64,000 nucleotides of DNA from Oreocharis arfaki. Lineage: Eukaryota; Chordata; Aves; Passeriformes; Paramythiidae. The notes under the pieces were generated by a model. It made no database searches. It was not told where the DNA came from and saw nothing but the letters and a program-made list of their open reading frames with translations. Positions 35,101-50,100 of this stretch are shown here, one piece after another. The stretch's first letter is position 1, and each line of letters begins with the position of its first letter. The translations under genes and the position numbers were made by a program. The stretch is from the NCBI GenBank assembly GCA_013398015.1, contig VZRR01007844.1, positions 286,357-350,356 of the forward strand, read 5' to 3'.

Positions 35101-38100
35101 ATATCATAGAAATAGTCAAACGTGATTTTTCTGTGTCTTACCCTTGATGCTACAAGTTGAAGCTCAGGCACAACTGCTGTGTGGACTAAGTTCCCATTCA
35201 CCACTAATCGGATCTCAATGGAATCAGTAGTGAAGGCAAGAACATAAGGGAAAGCACAGACTGCAATGAAATAGAAGTTATTTGGCAAGGAAAAATGGTT
35301 AACGCAAAAGTTTCTTAGATGCACCATAAAAACTGTTCTTGACCTCTTCTGGCATGTTCCTTTCCTATGGAAAGTGTTGTCTGACATATATGGATGGACA
35401 CCAAACTACATCGAGCCGGAAGAAAATTTCACTCTCCATGCGTGGCAGAACATAGAGTGAACGGAAAATGAAAAACACAACAAAGAGAAAGGGAAAAAAT
35501 GTTCAGCAAGGGATGAACTTGCTACCAAGGCTCCACTTTTCAAAATCATCATATGCAGAAACTTAAGTCAAGCGGCATCATGAACGTAACACGCTTATTC
35601 CCAGAATACTGTAATTCCACTATGAGCCAAATGCAGACTAAAATGGTAGCAAAAAACCATCTACTAAAAAGAGATATTTTCTTACCAACAGCGTAAGGAA
35701 CTTGATTCCAGCTGAAGTGGAAGTCATAAGCTGATGGCTGGACCAGTGGAGAACCTCCACTGAAAGGATATACCTTTCTGTATTGACAAACATCTGTAGC
35801 AAAATAGAAAAAAAAGCATCCATCACTTTACACTGTAATAGACCACCACCCATTTTATGGGCAGATCTTGCAGAAGGGTGGACATTATGCACATAATCAA
35901 ACATTCATGTAAAAGTCCCTCTATAGCTAAACAGATGAGCAAAATTTACTTTCTCTGTCAATGCAACATTGGAAAGACCACAAAAAAGACCTACGTTTTA
36001 ATAAGTTGTCATATTTCACAAAGTAAGTATTACTATTTCAACAGTTATCAGGTCCCTAACTTGTCTATAGATAGAAGAATAGGCAAGAAAAATTCAGAAA
36101 GCAGTGTCTGCAGAATTGTACTTCTCTGCCCTTCAAGTAGCCATACGTTCACGTAATGTACATTATCTAAAGACTGTTATGCACATGGGGTATCAGAGAC
36201 ACCAAGATTTCACAAATCATATAATCTGCACATCTATAAAACAGCTAGTACGACTAAAATACTTTCTAGCTTCTCCGATATGTGTTTAAGTTCCAAAGAA
36301 AGTATTTTTACAAACTTTCCATGAAACACTAAAACTTATTTTTGAATACAGACCTAGGCTCCAATGAAAAAAGATCTACATATGCAGATTGAGCTATTCC
36401 CATTTTTGGCCTTCCCTAAACACTTACAGTTATAACACAACAGTAGACCAGCTTCACCATCTTCATATACATCAATAGCTGCAACAAAATTAACCTGCAA
36501 TGATAATGGAAAAGATAAACAAACAGACACGGGATAGTGTCGTTATTACAACTGGGTTGTGACTAACAAGCAATACAATCAGCTGGGGGAGTGCACAGCC
36601 ACGGGTAAAAGAAAAAAAAAAGAGAAATAAATAAATAATTTTATAAAAATAGCCTCTTCTGTGATGTAATTTTCAGGATGTTCTCAAGGTGAAAAGCAGT
36701 TTCTTTTGTATTTGGTTCAGTACTGAACATTCATAACCACACCACAGTGTAAAGCAATAAAAACATAGAAAAATTTACAATTTTGGGAAATAGAATGATT
36801 TCAGAAAGCTGTGAATCAACATGGTATGTTAAAGATAACAGTTATTTTCAAAAAGTGATCTTCAAATGCACATCATGACTAGCAAAAAGATCAGATACAC
36901 CAAATACTGGTTCAAAACCACTAACATCTACAGAGGTCAGCAGGGATGTACCTATACTGAACAGTCTGAATTTACAAATGGAGAAGCAATGCTGGTTAAA
37001 CAACAGTATTTTTTACATAGATTAGGCTACACAAATCCTCTTAATTCAACTTTGGTTTTGTCTTCTACATTTAGATCAAAAAGAAACCAAAACAGCTACA
37101 ACAAGTAGAATGATAAGCTATATGTATATATTTTAGCCGTAGTACATGCAAATAGGCAAATCTGAATAAGATACCGGTGGCCAACCACTGAAGGTACTTT
37201 GATGCAATTCTTTAAACAATAATACATGGATACCACAAAAATAAAGCAAAAAGCAAACCATTGGCTAAGAAAGAAGAAAAATTAATTTTTGACAACAACA
37301 ACATTCCAGAGCCTGAAACAGGCTCTTTGCTGATGTGTCATATCTTATAACTACCTCTCTTGGGAGTTATCATCATGTATTCTAAAAGGAACAAATATCT
37401 CAGAGTGCCCTAAAGCAGTGGTTATAGCAGTAAGAAGTAACACACATGAGCATCTCCATAAATTACTTTCTTCGGAGGTCAGCACAGCATGCACTGACTC
37501 TGCAAGAAATTATGTTCAGTTGAAGTCTGCAAGAAAAGTTTCAATGATGAAAACTTACTCTGTTTGTTTCAACGTGATGCAATCTATAGGACTCCCCCGT
37601 ACTCTCATTGACTAAATCAAACTGATGCCGATATGCTACACAGATCATATTGTCACTGTCTCCAGTAGGTCCATCCACCAGCGTCATAACCACTGGAGGA
37701 TCAGAAAGGCATATTTCCTGTAACGTAAATAACACAATTACTCTCTTTTTCAAGTTTTTACTGTGGGTGCTGCAGGTACTCCCTGATTTTAAAGGGATGT
37801 TCTCTAAGCACAGAAACATAACAAAGAACAAGCAAAACCAATTTTTTAAAAAATCGGAAGGATTTCTTTAGCATACATATGATTGAACTCCACCATGTGA
37901 CTTCTCACTTTTATTTGTCTGTAGGTTCTGGAAGACGATAACGCATACTCTGTCTTCCCCGCACCCCCCACACTAGCTGACTGCTGCCCAGTGTGTTAAA
38001 ATAATTAGTAATTAGATTACACATACCCGGATGTACTGGAACTCCTCTACTGGAGATTCAGGAGGTGACAGCAGAGACGTGCTGGTTAAACTGTTGTGCG

Positions 38101-41100
38101 AATTATATTTCTTTGTGACAAGAAGCAGTTTGTTCCGAATGGCCACAACAATCCTCAGTTCACTTCCATGGTGAGTATTAATGGCGTATAAATGGCAGCC
38201 TGAGGAAATAATGTTCTAGACTCTAAGTGGTTGGGGTAGGGTCTGATTTGTTTGTTCTCTATTTGTATGATGATTAGTACAACAGGGCTCTGTTGGATGA
38301 CTTGGCAACACAGAATTAAAAACTCCTCAATAGGATTACATCAATTTCTAGAAAAAGACAAAAGCCTATGACTCTTTTGAAACCTACTTTTACCCTTACT
38401 CGTAAGTATATGGATTGTCACCATTCTGCAAGTTCCAGCTTTTCAAAGCAGCTTGTTTCTGAAGACCAGGAAACATTTATGTCTACAAAAATAGTGCACA
38501 ACACCCAGACTAATCTAAGCATTACTATTTAATGGGGATGTGCCAATGTTCCTCCAACTTAAAGTGTGCTTTATTTCAGTCTAACATCCCCACAAAATTC
38601 TCCTCATACCTCCCAGCCCTGAAATCCTATTTTTCTCTAAAGCTTTTCATCAGCAGCAATTGCCAAGTAACATGGTATTTTTACACCATTCAAAAATGTC
38701 ATGCTGGACTATACCAGAGTAGTTTTCAAATATAAGCTTAATAAAGTTTGAATTGACTGTCCAGAGAAAAAACTAAAGGTGAAAACGTACACCGGCCCAA
38801 AGAGAGCTAATAAGCTCCTGGCAACCACCAGCATCATACCACAGTGGATGTTTTTAACACAGGATAACAACATCACCTTTTGTTCTCTCCAGTTTATTTT
38901 CTCTGCAGTCGTATTTGCTTCTTATCATTTTTTTTGTCTCTATATCATTTTGGACAGCACTGAGTCTGAAGACAAGGATACGAGAGTCTTTCCCTGACAT
39001 ATGGAGAGAACCAGGAGAAAACAAGTTAAAAAAAGAAAGCGGTAGTTTGAATTTAATACTTCCGATGAGAAGTAGCACCTAACAAACAGAGCAAAGATAA
39101 GCAAGCATAATACCTCTCTGGGGACAGAAGACTTACGAACCCTCTCGGATTTACAATTCTAGTAACCAACCCCTTCAGTACAGTAGCGGAGTTTCCCATT
39201 AGGTGGTGCTGCACCGAAGAACGATCTGAGCACTTCGAAAAAGTGAAACGCACAGTATTTTGCAAATATATAAAATCTTGCAAAATAACAAAGATGTAAT
39301 TGATATACACTACAGGGCAAGAGTAAAAGGGTTAACTTTAAGAGCTGGAACCATCCAGGTGAGCCACCGATAACTGGATCCTTAACAAAGTCTGAACCCT
39401 TCAGGATACAGATCGGTTTTTCTCATCAGTTCTTCAAAGATTAGCAAGTTAGGTTCAAGGACTAGTCCAGCAGCCAAAAGTATACAGTATCTACTTGCAC
39501 GACTAATCTGTTTTCCACAAAGATAGATATGAGTGGAATCTAAAATCCCCCTAAATTAAAACAAATAATTAAATGATGCACTACTATTTTCAGCCGGAAA
39601 ATAAGCAACTTGAGAGTAATTTCTAAGAAATGAAGTTCCTTAAAACGCAAGCACGGCAAGTTCACAGAATTACGGAATAAACTGAGTTGGAAAGGGGATC
39701 AACGAGCCCAACTCCCGGCCCTGAACAGCACCATCCCCAGGAGTCACACCACGTGCCTGAGAGCATTGTCCAAATGCTTCTTGAACTCTGGCAGGCTTGG
39801 ACCTGCGGCCACTTCTCTGAGCAGCCCGTTCCAACGCCCAACCATCCTCCGGTTGAAGAACCTTTTTCTAATATCTAACTTAAACCTCCCCGACACAACT
39901 TTGGGCCATTCCCTCAGGTCTTGTCACCGGTCACCACAGAGAAGAGACTGTCTTTCCTCACAAGGAAGTCGTAGACTGCAGTGAGGTCTCCCCTTAGTCA
40001 CCTCTTCTCCGGGCTGGACAGCCAAAGCGCCCTCAGCTGCTCATCATACGGCCTCCCCTCAAGGCCATAAAAAAAGTTTATGCTAAATTTATTGCCGTTT
40101 TGTCCTAGATACTGCCTCCAATTAATTAGGTGCTCCTCCAGCAACAACCATAGTGTTCAGTCTTTGTACCTGAGCTATTATTTCGGTTAGCTATTTTACA
40201 AACATTCTTGGTGATGCAGATAATTCTGAAACACTACAACTGTGTGCCCACAGCAAAATTCAAGAATTTTTTCCGGCTAATTTGAACGTACGTACTCTTC
40301 CAATCAAGAAATGTTTGTAAACAGGCAGACATAGTGCGGAGAAAGGATTACCGCCTAAATTAGGTGCTGTTATTTTTACAGGTTATGCCGAACTTCATAT
40401 GCCTTTTATGCTTCCATCATACATGATACATTAACATCTGTGAAGATGTCATGCGTGGGCAGCAAATATAACATATATGGTAACTCCTTTCCTGGGCAGG
40501 CATTTCACTATGAGGGCAGAACTTCAACGAAATTGGTCTGACAGGCTTTTAAAGAGGAATTGGGGCTTAAATCCCATAGTGCACCCCTCAGGTTGACAAT
40601 AAGCTTGCCTTTCACCCTTCTTTGGTGCTTGAAGTAGCTCCGACCGCCTATAAAATTGACTATCATATGAAGTTGTACAGTTTTTCTTAACCTCCTACAG
40701 ACTGGATTCTTCCAAGCAAAGCAGTTCTTCCTCATCCCACCCCCATCCCTGTATAAAGGCAGTTCATAAAATGAAGACGGAACAAAAAAAATACATGTTT
40801 GGAGGACAAAACAGATCAATTTCTTTGCCTTGCCTCTCATTACCGGGACAAACCCAAACCAGCAGAAGTCCCAAAAAACCCCACCATAAAGTTAGATTTA
40901 ACTCTCTTCATTAGAACAGAGGCTACCACTGCTACCAAAGCAATTTGTGCTCCTGTCATTGATAGCTGTGTTGTATCGGTTCTGACACCTTCTCTCGGAA
41001 TGCCGACCCGAATAAACTCTTGCTGATAGTTCAGTTTAAAAAGTTAGCCTTGTAGCACATAACTCTTTACCCTAAAGCCCCACAGAGTCTTTGAATCCAG

Positions 41101-44100
41101 TTTACGAGTCCAGGATGAGCATACTTTGAAATTGGTTTTGCTGCTGAAGCGTAGTCTAAAAACCAAAGACAAGTATTTTTCTGCCATTGCTGATCTCAAT
41201 TTCAACGTCATGCAGATATAAAACAGGGGACCAGAATTCCAGCAAGTACGAAAGAACTTTCACTTAAATGCTTCAGAAAGCATCCATACCAAGAACTAAA
41301 AATTTCTGCAATTTTTTACATGAGTAAGACTTTATCAGACTACGTTTGAATTGTCATGAATGTGAATGTGAGCAATACCTTGTTCTGTTACCTCAAGAAG
41401 TGTGCTTACATCTCCCACCTCAGGTTTAACCAAGGAGTACAATGTTTTGACAATTAAATGCCATCATTTTCTCTAGAAACCTCACAAACTAAGTTTTGAT
41501 GTAACTACACTTTCCAGATCTTCAGAAATGTCACCCATCCTCCAGACATAATGCGGTAAAAAGTAATAAACCAACCATATTTATAATTCTTTCCTGAGTT
41601 ACACATAAAGATGCTGATCTTGCTCTGTGTATGTTCCCTCACTAAAACAGTACACATTTTATGCACATTTAATCCTTCCAAATGAGACTGACAATGAAAT
41701 ACGGACAGCTTAAACAATGTTAAAGTTATTTTATACCAGAAGCTTCAAGAAAATACATTCTATAGCTCTAAGACGTGGTGGCAATTAACAGAATAGATAC
41801 CAATAAAACATATTTTTTCAAATAGTGACAGCATAATTAATTACCCCCTCATTTCTGCACATCTGAGTGAACCTATAATTCAGTAAAAAAATACTTGCAA
41901 AGAATGTTGAGTTCCAGCAGCAGTCAAAAACAATGCGACCACTTTCAGGCTTGCCTTGATCAAAGCACGAATGAGCATTTAGGCATTTTCACCTCTACCC
42001 TCTCCCCAGCCTTCTAAAAAGTAACAGCAGTTGCTGTATGTGCTCCCTTATTCTAAATAAAGCATCTAATGTACTTATTGCTGATAGACACAGTTGTCAT
42101 GAGACATACATAGCCAGCAACAGCCAGACTCGTGCAAGAATCCAGGAATGGGGACCTCTCCTACCTTTGTCCGTTCGGGCAATCAAAAGATCCAGAGCTT
42201 CCAACACATTCATCTGTTTTATTTGGAGAGTTTTATCAAATACTTGCACTGACGGTTGACCATCTAAAAAAGAAACACACATGTATTCAAAATACTACTA
42301 AAACTTGCCAGATGCTGGTTTTGAACCATTTTTGTCTTGTAATAAAAGTCTCAGGTTTTTTCTTACAAAAATGAAGAGGAAGAAAAGAACCGCACAAAGC
42401 TCCTACATGTGCCACAGCATCGTGGTCAATACTTCCTCACGGGAAGAGTTTTATTATTGTCATGAATCAGATTATGCAACTGAAATCTAAAACTTGGCAA
42501 GTTCGAGAATTATGACCAAGAGCTAACTTCATTCCCTCGGTCCCACTCGCCTTACGTAGCACACAGAGGATAATAAGGGGTCAAAGCAGCAATATCATTG
42601 CTAAGGGAAGAAGTAGGATTTCATTGTCACATAAGCCCTCGGCTTCATGCTCACTATCATCAAGGGCTAAGAAAACCAGACAAGCCATATAGACACTTCT
42701 TGAACTTGGATGCGACCTCCTACGGCTTTTCAGATGGTCAAGAAAACAACATCTGAAATAAGAAAACATTCAGAAATCTGCATTAACACTGGCTCCCCAA
42801 TACGGCTCCATTCTACCGCAGAAAGAATTTTTGCGACTAGGTTACATAAATGTAATAAATTTACTTGGATTAGTAACTGTCCCCCTATATAAAGACCTAC
42901 GAACACCTGAACAGAACTTTAGAACATACATTTTCAAGAATATGGTCAGATACATAAAAATTGACACAAAAACACCAGATCATTTACTAACCATCTATTA
43001 ACAAGATGCCAGCATCTGTAGAAACCAGCAAGGACTGGCCCCAAGAATCTGCACAGACAACCTCATGAGGAAAATTACTGCAGAAAGACTGAGATTCCCA
43101 AGGCTATGAAGTAACATAAGGGATACATATTAAGTACACTAAAAAATACAGATCATACAGACACAGAATGTGACGGACAATGGCAATAACACGTAAATGC
43201 TTTTGGCAGGATACATTTCCAAACAGCATATCGTTTGAATTTGAAATATCAAAACTGAATTAATTTTCTCACAGAGGAATTCCCGCATCAGTTCTGGCTT
43301 GGAGACTATTAAGTGTAAGACACATAGCAGAAACGCTAGAATTAAAACACGTGCAACTGAAACTCAGTGCAACACTCACTCAATACTTCTTTTCATTTAA
43401 AAAACCCAAACCTGTATACTTAAAACATATGTACCGCTACACACACGCAGTTTGCTTACATTTTATAATTCAGTTTGTGATGTTTAGCCACTAGCAAATG
43501 GTACAGTTAAAACTGCCTTTCTGCCAAATTGTTCTTCCAGCCTGCATTCTCTGTACTTACCTCCCAGAGCCTGCCCCTCCTCTCCCAATTATATATTAGT
43601 TGGAATCTCTGAAATTCTAGAAGCACTTCTGAAGCTTCTGTATATAAAACACATGCAGAAGAGTGCAGTTGGCATACTTCACTCCCTAATGACTTCAAAC
43701 AAAATCCAGTACTACAGGAAATGGAAACACAACTGAATTCTGTTTTAAATGTGCTGAAATTAAAATAACAGATGATTGCATTTGGAAGATGTCACTTTCA
43801 TTGACTTTTTTCAGGTATAAAAATGTCCACACTTGCTCTAACTTGAGAAGTGCTTCTGCCCCCCAGGCTCATTCTTTATTAATCCAATAGTGACTGCAGA
43901 ATCACTTTGACACTGTACCTTTCATCTTTTCTGCTGCAGCATCTAATTACAGAAGCAAATGAATAGATACCATACTAGATAATGTTTAATGTTTCATAAC
44001 TTCACAGACAGTTTCACTCACCTCCTTTTTACAAAAGCTTGTGGTTGCCAAGTTAGCTGCGGCATCCCCTTTCACACTGGTTTTCAATTTCAATGCCTAA

Positions 44101-47100
44101 TACAAACAGATGTTTTATTTAAACTGAGTTTTTGTCAGCAATATGCAAACTAATGACTATATAAAAAGGACGATTTAGGACTAGAAAGTAATTCTAGTTT
44201 GGGATTCCTACGCCATTTTAAGAAAAGAAAAAAGAAACAGAATTCTGTATCCTGAACAACATCTGCATAAACCACTAGATGGTTACTAGGTATCTTCTCA
44301 GCCAAAACATATGTTGGCTGTTTCTTGTTCAACTTTTTTTTGGTTTGCTTGCTTTCTGAATGGCAACTCAAAATCAGAAAAGAAGAGCCAAACATAATAA
44401 CAGAGAACAACCTCCATTTCAAACTACAGAAGCTTCAAACAGAAGCGAACCATCTACACAGCTTACTCTATAATCCAGCTGGATAGAGGGTCCTCTCATC
44501 AATTATACAAACGGACCTTTTATTTGCAAAACTTCCTAACAAACAAAGTCAAACTATATATATATGTCTACCTATATACACTGCCAGGCATCCCGAGGAC
44601 AGATGGCCACAGGATCACAAATTCTTCAATTAGAACTAACTAGAAGCAAGGTGATTTTGAAAGGGCCAATAGTTCCATTGACTTACACAGTAAGTCTGTT
44701 TAGCATAGCCTATATACCTTCATTGCTAACTTCCACAGCAGTATTCCTGTAGGTCTGTGAGACGTGGAATTGTCACAGAATTCCTTAATGCAAAGTTTAG
44801 AACTAATTTAAACCAATTTTACTGCCCTAGAGTTTGCCTACCGTCGAGCACGGCTCTCCGTGAAGTGGCAGTAAACACTGGCATGCATCATTCGCACATT
44901 TGCATGAAGCACGGCTGTCAGCTTACAGAGATGCACATAATACTTCATTGTATGAACATTTTAGTTCAATCTCACCAGTCAGAAGAGATCACCTTGACAA
45001 TAAATAAATGATTCAAATATACTGCTGAATCGGTCATCGGTGAATTTTGTCTATCGTCTAAAAAGTCAACAGGCTATAACTAAACGGGAAACACATTCCT
45101 AGTTTGGCAAGAACGACTAAGGAGTTACTCGGAAGTTATCTTGAAATATGTTCAAGCCTACAGTTTGTACCTTAGACAAAAGATCTTTTAGGGGAGAGAA
45201 ATACTTAAATGTTAAAAGAACCTCCAAGAAAAACACTCACAGGTGCCTATGAATTTTTAACCCACGTAATAAGTTTCCCTTTGATGAAGACCATATTGAG
45301 GAGGAAAGTCATGTTTAACAAGTGAGTCCCAACTAGATTTGCTCCACGAGCGTCTTATCGGCATTTAATTTCAGGGAGGTGGAAGGGGCATAGGCCTATA
45401 GGTTTCCGTACTTTCAATAATCACGCTTTTCTTGCCTTTCTTTACCTTCCAAAAAGTAAACGTAGAAATAAATCGTTGGTTACTTCCGTCTGAACATTAC
45501 ACATTCAGCTTTTTTTTTTTCCAATGCCACCTGAAGTGACTAGTTATTTGAAGGTGACTGGGGCAAGAGGTCTTTGCAGCTCTGCCAATGCAAGCTTTAA
45601 CAGCCCTGAGATTTTTTTCTGAACCAGCTCTCAACCGCCTAGTTCCACTTTCTACCTTTAACCAGATTTAGAATTTCTCAGACTCCTCTAATTTTTAATT
45701 TACTAAGATTAAAAACAAAGGGAGAGAAGAGAGTCGGGTTTTGTTGGTAGTGTGGGTTTCTGGGGGTTTTTTTGGTTGGTTGATTTCGGTTGGTTGGCTG
45801 GGTTTGGTTTTGTTTTGTGGGTTGTTTGTTTGGGGGTTTTTTTGGGTTGTTTTGGGGTTTTTTTTGTTGGCTGGGTTTTGGATTTTTGTTTCTTTGGGGT
45901 TTTTTCTTGTTCGGCTTTTTCTTTTTGGCTTTGTTTTTGCTCTGTTAATTCCTGCTGAGTTAAATCAGCTCAGAAAAGAAGTATTCCAAGGATAAGCTGC
46001 AGAACCATGAGACCAGTCTGGATCAAGAAGAAACAAGTGAGAAAGGAAAGGGGAACCGATGAGCATAGGCACTGTTGGCTTTTTTTTTTGCCACAACGAA
46101 CTGTCAGATCAAAGCAGACTAATCTAAGTCATCAGGAAGCTGTACTTCTTACGGAATCGAAAAGTTAGTAAGCCCATAGAAGACCGCGGTCAGCATTTGC
46201 TACACTCAAAGATGTATGAATGGCAAACTCTGATTTACAGAAAGACTGTCAAAATTTCTTCCTGACTAAAGCAGTCTAAGTATTTTCTAAGAAATTCAAT
46301 CTTAAAAAAACATATGGAGGAAATCCACAAAAGATTACGTTTTTCCAAAGCATGGAAAAAGAGCACTCTTCTGCTTGGAGAAAGCATCTGTTGCATGAAG
46401 CAGGGAAAGACCTTTCAGGTTTGATCCTAAGGTATGATTTTTCCAACCTTCATTTAACTCATGTACGATATAAATATTTGTACTTGTATACCTCAGGCGT
46501 TATAGATAAATACTTCTATTCGTATTTTATTTGAACGCAACTTAAAATAACGCAATACTACAAAACTATTTCTGATCACAGAAAACTGCATTAAATCCGG
46601 ACGTAACTAAAAGCTAATCAAAGTCTGATAAAAGGAATCTGACGAAAGGAGTCTAACAAAAGGAATGTCTTTGTCAACATAGCTGCATACCTTCTAAACT
46701 GATCCTACCTGGCCAAGTCGAACAAACTCTGCTTGTCGAGCTTCCTCTTTCTTCCGTGTTGATTTTGGGGACTCCGGTAACACATCACTGAAGGATCTTC
46801 TATTGAGCATGTTCTAAAGCAGAAAATGTTTCTTTCTAACTGCATAGCTTCTCAGAGAAGAGAAACCGCAAATCTTCCAATCCTTGAGTGATTTACCTTA
46901 CAACTTGTCATAGTTTACCACTGTCATGTCCTGTACAACCATACCACATGAATATATGAAAAGGTTAAGCAGATCTACATAGATCAAAGAAATAAACATT
47001 GGTGGAAAGAATAGCACCTTGTTAGTCTTAGAAGTACCAAACTTATCTTTAGTTAGTTAAGAATCACCTTAAGAGTAAGTCTTCGTCATCTAAAATAAAG

Positions 47101-50100
47101 TTGCCTCATAGCTACCCAGGGCTAAGAATCATCCAAATGTACACATAACGGAAGAAAGGCAGTTTTTATGGTGACGAGACTAATGCCTGTATTTGCAGCA
47201 TCTAAATTCCCTATTCCTTTGCCACAGGTAAGCTCATACAAAGTATGACATTGTTATGCTTCTCCTCACACCCGGTGAAGAGCCCTGTCCGGAAAGGACT
47301 GTCCGTCAGCTTTCATGTAACTGTAAAGTAAGTTATATGATAATCGGTATTTACCTTCGTCATATGCAATTCAGTCCTCATTAGGATTACAGTCTTTTAA
47401 AGTAACAGAACATTTAAACTACTAGTTAGAACAGGACAGCACACGTGAGGGAGGCAAAAACTTCTGACTTACATTTACCTTGTGTAGGTCAGGCATCATG
47501 TCTTGGTATAAAGAGCGGATCAGCATGTCTAGAGTGCGTTGACGTTTCTGAGAAAATGTTGGTGTTTCCAAGGTGGCTTTTTCACCGTTTATTACTAAAA
47601 TATTATGGAAAAAAGATACATTGCGTAAATGAACTTGGACAATCTCCACTGACTCTAGTTTGCCTCTGTAGCGGAACACCTGCTCTGCCCTTATTAATTT
47701 AGAATTGCCTCCTTTTTGCCTTTTTTTTTTTAAATGAGTAACTCTCCCTTAAGTTAAAAGAGAAAAACTAGTAATAGAAGAATTCCACAAGGCATCAGAA
47801 TAAATACCTAACGAACAAAAAAATTAAAGGCAAACTGCTGCTCCATTTAAGTACTAAACAATTTAAATAGGCAAAATGAGCTATGTGTCGAGCTCCTGTC
47901 AGGAAATCGTCTAATTGTAATCATCACGACCAATTCTCAAAGATTTCTTTCTTGCTGATCTAGAAGGGCAAATACAGGTCAATGAAAACCGGAACTGAAT
48001 CATCACAGAATTAAAAAGTGCTGCATAGGTGTCCTTCAGCACCTCTAAGAACGCATTCAGAAAAGCTGCTATTTTCAGGTTTTCAGAGCTACTAAATTAA
48101 CACCTCCTACTACTAAACAACGAACAGCATTATAAATTATTTCATGTCTCCAAGGCCTTCAGGAAAATGCAAAGCTAAATACGGCCGCACATTCTGCAAA
48201 CGCGAAAGTCAGCTTCCGCCTAGTATCCCGAGAAGAAATTTTTTTGTCAATCCAACTGTAACAGGTCGATGGAACTGACACCCCACCTACGCTACAGATT
48301 TGAAAAAAATAACTGTACACAGATCAGCAGAACACACAAGAAAATGCGCATATATTTTGCGCATCGTGAATTTTAATTTGTAAATGCGCTTATTAAAAGA
48401 GCGTTTCTAGCAAAAGCAAAACCGACTTACGTTTCACCAACACAAAATCCCTGAATTCCTGGTGATTCGTAAACACAGGTGGAGACGGAAGGGGAGGTCC
48501 AAAGAGAGGAACACTTTCTTCTGAAAATATTTTCAGCCTATTGAAAGTACAAATCTTTATCTACATTGAAAGTCACATTCAAACCCTACCTTTTTTATAG
48601 ACACTATTCAGAACCGAAGGAAAAAAAAATGGAAACTGTTATCTGGGTGTGCCTTGCATAAGAACTTCCAAGGGTCTAACAAAAAAAAGGATTCACTTGG
48701 AATTACTTAGAGCAAAATTATGCTTCCTTTACACAAAATAACACTGGGACACAGAATTAGAACAGAACTTTGCAGTTCTACTCATAGAGCAATAGTTTTA
48801 GTGGCGCTAGCAAAATATAGTCCTGTTCCAAAAAGCTGTAAAAGAACAGTTCTTCACCTACAAAATACGTCCGCCTTACAGATTTCCCCCTTACCTATGC
48901 ATTCACCGCACACATGAAATATTTGATTCTTTCAGAACAACAATGGCTTATGACATATGAATCTGTATCTTGGGAACAGAAAATTTATTTTCAACGTGGA
49001 AGAAAGAGTCAGAATGACCTCCGTGACAGCCAGACCTGCTGAGCTCTTTCAATCCATAAGGAATCCGGCACAGCAATAATGAATAGCAGATACAAAACCC
49101 ACGCATATTTGTTCACCGGGGCATAGTTTCTTTAAGATAAGTAATCATTCTTGGCTATTTCAAGTAACTGTTTGCCGACAGAAGTCCTCCAAGCGGCACG
49201 TGCGGATGACAGGTCACAGCAAGTTAAGTGGCAAACTTATAGATTCAACATGTATCTGCTATTATAGAAACCAGTCAGAATTTGCTTTCTTAAAAAACCA
49301 GCAGTGACGGACTGATACCAAGTCTTTTTTCCCGAAAGCATAGAAACTGCATACAATCCGAAACGCAGTATTACATTTGCACAAATATTGATCATTCTAG
49401 TATTTGTTTCACCTATTAGAGACACAATTTCATAGATGCCCTATGTCTATTTCATTACTTCTAGGTAAAATGCAATCACTTATAACTACAAAAGGTGTGA
49501 AATGTTCCTTGACTAGATCAGAACGAATTATGACAGGGAAAGCCTAATAACAAAACTGACCAAAAAAATAGACTTCCTGAGTGACGTATAATATAACGGC
49601 ATTCTAAGCAGGAATTTAGTGTCAGACCTCACAACGGCATCGCATTTGAAACAAGGAAAATTTGCCTCAAAAGCCTAGAGCATCCCCTGTCTCTTCCAAC
49701 TGAAATTTCGGCCGCTTGGAAGACTGCCTTCACACACGCACACAAAAGTAGGAGAAAGAACGAGTTCTATTCAGGCCCACGATGAAAGGACAGAAGTAAA
49801 CATAATTAGGCCAAGCTGAAATATAACATTCTAAGGCTGTCGTAGAGGAAAAAGATACTACACGATATGTACTACGGCAAGATGTGTCAAGACTAGCAGA
49901 ATGAAGCAACTAAAATAAGATGGACTGATCTTGTAAAAGCAGCTAGTTACTTAAAGCAAGAGAGACAAATTTATCTTACGTACTGCAACTCATTTCCCAC
50001 ATAAACAGCAATACAAAAAACATTTTACCACAGCTAACACACCTACTGACTACTAGCTTACAATCAGGACAACAACCACTTCTTAAAGGGTAATGAGGCA

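Noticed and set aside
45741..45995. 84-codon plus-strand ORF looking like a membrane protein
   Set aside because: It is the translation of the T/G-rich tract; its hydrophobicity comes only from TTT/GGG/TGG codons.
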